A DNA stretch of 23,647 nucleotides from Bacillota bacterium. GTDB taxonomy: Bacteria; Bacillota; Clostridia; Christensenellales; CAG-138. Of this stretch, positions 21,744 to 23,647 are shown piece by piece. The notes under the pieces were generated by a model. That model did no database searches and was not told where the DNA came from. It saw nothing but the letters and a program-made list of their open reading frames with translations. A program made the position numbers and the translations under genes. Each line of letters begins with the position of its first letter. The first letter of the stretch is position 1. Location of the stretch: NCBI GenBank assembly GCA_023453725.1, contig JAEXTB010000016.1, forward strand, positions 1 through 23,647, in the 5' to 3' direction.

Positions 21744-23647
21744 GGATATTGCGGATCATGGCAACCGCTTTCTGATAGGGAATGGATACCTTGGCGTACG
21801 CGGCACGCTGGAAGAGCATACGAAAGGCGAGCTTGCCGCCGTCAACCTGGCGGGGATTTACGATCAGGTGGGAGACGGCTGGCGGGAGCCGCTTAACGCG
21901 CCCAATCCGTTTTTTACCCGGCTGTTCTGTCGTGGCGTGCCGCTTGCTCTGCCGGGAAAGTCCCCCCAGGCACATGAGCAGGCTTTGGATTTTCGGCATG
22001 GGGTTATGCGCAGGCACACCAAATGGAATTGCGACGGCATAGCGGCCTGTGTTGAAAGCGAACGCTTTGCAAGCCTGAATAACGTTCATCTGCTGGCCAT
22101 GCGTTATACGGTAACGGTGGATGCGAACGCAGCATTGACGCTCATTGCCGGGATCGACAGTGATGTTTGGGACATCCACGGCCCGCACTACAGCAGCATT
22201 GAAACACAGGTGCATACAAACACGCTGCTCGCTAAGGCGAACGTGCAGAACGGCACGGATACCGTCTGCGTGGCGCGAAAGAACTTTTTTTCCGGTGCGC
22301 AGGCGGACGCCGGGGAATTCATGACCGGAATAGAACTGTACTGTAAGGCAGGAGAGGCTGTTACGCTGACCTCAATTTGCGCCATATTTACCTCAAAGGA
22401 CGGGGGAGACCCCGCGCAGCGGGCATTAAACGCGCTGGAGGGGCTTTTAGAGGCGGATTATGAAAGGCTGCTCCAGGAGAGCAAAGCGGTATGGGAAGAA
22501 ATCTGGCACGTGAGTGAAGTAGAAATAGAAGGAGACAAGGAAGCGGAATGCGCTATAAATTTTTCTATCTATCAGCTCAACGCCATTGCCCCAAGGCACA
22601 ACGCTGCACTTTCTATCCCCGCCCGCGGTCTTTCCGGGCAGACATATAAAGGGGCGGTATTCTGGGACAGTGAGCTGTTTTTACTGGATTATTTTTTACA
22701 TACGCAACCGGAAATCGCACGTTCTCTCATCTGCTACCGGATAAAGACACTCAATGGCGCGCTCCAAAAAGCGGCCTCTTATGGCTATGAAGGCGCGTTT
22801 TACGCGTGGGAAAGCCAGGAGGATGGCTTTGACGCGTGCTCGGATTTCAATGTGACGGATGTTTTTACCGTGCGGCCTGTACGCACGCATTTTAGAGACA
22901 AACAGATTCATATTTCTTCTGCTGTCGTCTGGGCTTTGATGCGCTATGTGGATGCTACGGGGGATTATTCCGTGCTGGCCGAAGGCGGGGCGCGCATGGC
23001 GCTTGCCTGTGCCAAATTCTATATTTCCCGCATGGTGCTGCCGCTCAACACCAACCGGTATGAGCTGCACGACGTCATCGGGCCTGACGAATACCATGAG
23101 CGCATCAACAACAACGCCTATACCAACCGCTTGGCGCGCTTTACACTGGAAAGCGCGCAAAAAGCCGCGCTGCTGCTAAAAGCGTACGACGCCAAGATTT
23201 ATGTCGAACTCAACCGGGAAATGGACGCTGACGCGCTGCTTAAAAAAGCCCAGGAGGTGGTTGCGCGGCTTTACGTACCGCAGCCCGGAGAAGACGGCAT
23301 AGTGGAGCAGTTTGACGGGTATTTCCGTTTGGAGGACGTAAGCGTAGAAACAATCCGCAGCCGCTTGAAGGACCCGCGCGAATACTGGGGGGGTGCCTCC
23401 GGCGTCGCATCCAACACACAGATCATCAAGCAGGCGGACGTCGTGACCATGCTTGAGATGTTCCATGAAGAATACGATGAGGAAACGCTGCGCAGGAACT
23501 GGGCATATTACGAGCCGCGCACGGAACATGGTTCTTCTCTGAGCGCGTGCATGTATGCGCTGTTAGCATGCAGATTTAAGCGTCCTGACCTTGCGTATCC
23601 CTTCTTTTTAAAAAGCGCTCAGGCAGATATCAGAGGCGGCACAAAGC
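21706..23647 (+). CDS. GH65 glycoside phosphorylase (second of two; 3' end beyond window)
   Basis: ATG at 21706 lies inside the end of the preceding gene (38-base overlap) with GGGAGGG five bases upstream. The frame is open to the window edge (647 residues seen of an expected 750 or so). It opens FAPEDIADHGNRFLIGNGYLGVRGTLEE, the GH65 N-terminal domain. It contains FWDSELF (319-325), the catalytic acid Glu462 in IGPDEYHERINNNAYTN, KQADVV, and YYEPRTEHGSSLS, the phosphate-site region. GPDEYH and RTEHGSS are the commoner GH65 forms, unlike GPDEFQ and RCIHESS in the upstream copy. Translational coupling to the upstream phosphorylase suggests both act on the same imported sugar pool. The substrate is not known; kojibiose- or nigerose-type disaccharides are possible. 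Confidence 0.9.
   Translation, partial: MRFTLNTNSFAPEDIADHGNRFLIGNGYLGVRGTLEEHTKGELAAVNLAGIYDQVGDGWREPLNAPNPFFTRLFCRGVPLALPGKSPQAHEQALDFRHGVMRRHTKWNCDGIAACVESERFASLNNVHLLAMRYTVTVDANAALTLIAGIDSDVWDIHGPHYSSIETQVHTNTLLAKANVQNGTDTVCVARKNFFSGAQADAGEFMTGIELYCKAGEAVTLTSICAIFTSKDGGDPAQRALNALEGLLEADYERLLQESKAVWEEIWHVSEVEIEGDKEAECAINFSIYQLNAIAPRHNAALSIPARGLSGQTYKGAVFWDSELFLLDYFLHTQPEIARSLICYRIKTLNGALQKAASYGYEGAFYAWESQEDGFDACSDFNVTDVFTVRPVRTHFRDKQIHISSAVVWALMRYVDATGDYSVLAEGGARMALACAKFYISRMVLPLNTNRYELHDVIGPDEYHERINNNAYTNRLARFTLESAQKAALLLKAYDAKIYVELNREMDADALLKKAQEVVARLYVPQPGEDGIVEQFDGYFRLEDVSVETIRSRLKDPREYWGGASGVASNTQIIKQADVVTMLEMFHEEYDEETLRRNWAYYEPRTEHGSSLSACMYALLACRFKRPDLAYPFFLKSAQADIRGGTK

Overview
The window looks like the chromosome of an anaerobic, probably gut-associated Firmicute (class Clostridia). 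Two blocks of different character meet at a tRNA-Ala gene near position 14,500. Every gene in the left block (1 to about 14,460) is on the minus strand, and the block reads as part of an integrative and conjugative element (ICE). The right block (about 14,640 to 23,647) is entirely on the plus strand, visibly richer in GC-ending codons, and reads as a host catabolic locus. The lineage is inferred from the gene families and the strong Shine-Dalgarno sites; nothing here fixes a genus.

ICE block, in transcription order: a small A24-type prepilin peptidase (14265-13834); a 2531-residue protein joining an ArdC-N-like region, two copies of an internal repeat, an N6-adenine methyltransferase and a superfamily 2 helicase (13811-6216); a protein with a degenerate metallopeptidase-like end (6154-4964); a TOPRIM primase-like protein (4934-3969); a second ArdC-like protein (3898-2912); an intrinsic terminator; a gene-free stretch of nested inverted repeats that is a good oriT candidate (about 2700-2890); and a large secreted protein with a DUF6273-like head, a fibronectin III domain and at least four Ig-like repeats, which runs off the left edge (2605 to <1). 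The relaxase, coupling protein, type IV secretion genes and integrase are not in the window.

The most striking item in the block is a second complete gene, tnpV (13015-12608), in the +1 frame inside the giant helicase/methylase gene. It has its own Shine-Dalgarno site and a full TnpV-like protein, while the host frame at that place encodes only a low-complexity linker.

Junction: a minus-strand promoter (14645-14673) reads first through the 5' half of a broken tRNA gene (14591-14624), then through an intact tRNA-Ala(CGC) (14540-14465), and then meets a perfect terminator (14421-14451). Beyond that lies a start-less coding remnant that ends in a hairpin before the peptidase gene.

Sugar block: a LacI-family regulator (14799-15818); a strong promoter with candidate operators; a sugar-binding lipoprotein (16062-17525); an attenuating terminator; two CUT1 permease subunits (17611-18516, 18531-19412); and two tandem, overlapping GH65 glycoside phosphorylases (19416-21743 and 21706 to >23647). 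Together these would import an alpha-glucosyl oligosaccharide and split it with phosphate to beta-glucose 1-phosphate plus an acceptor. No transport ATPase is encoded here, so a shared MsmK/MsmX-type ATPase elsewhere is expected. The substrate cannot be named from sequence alone.
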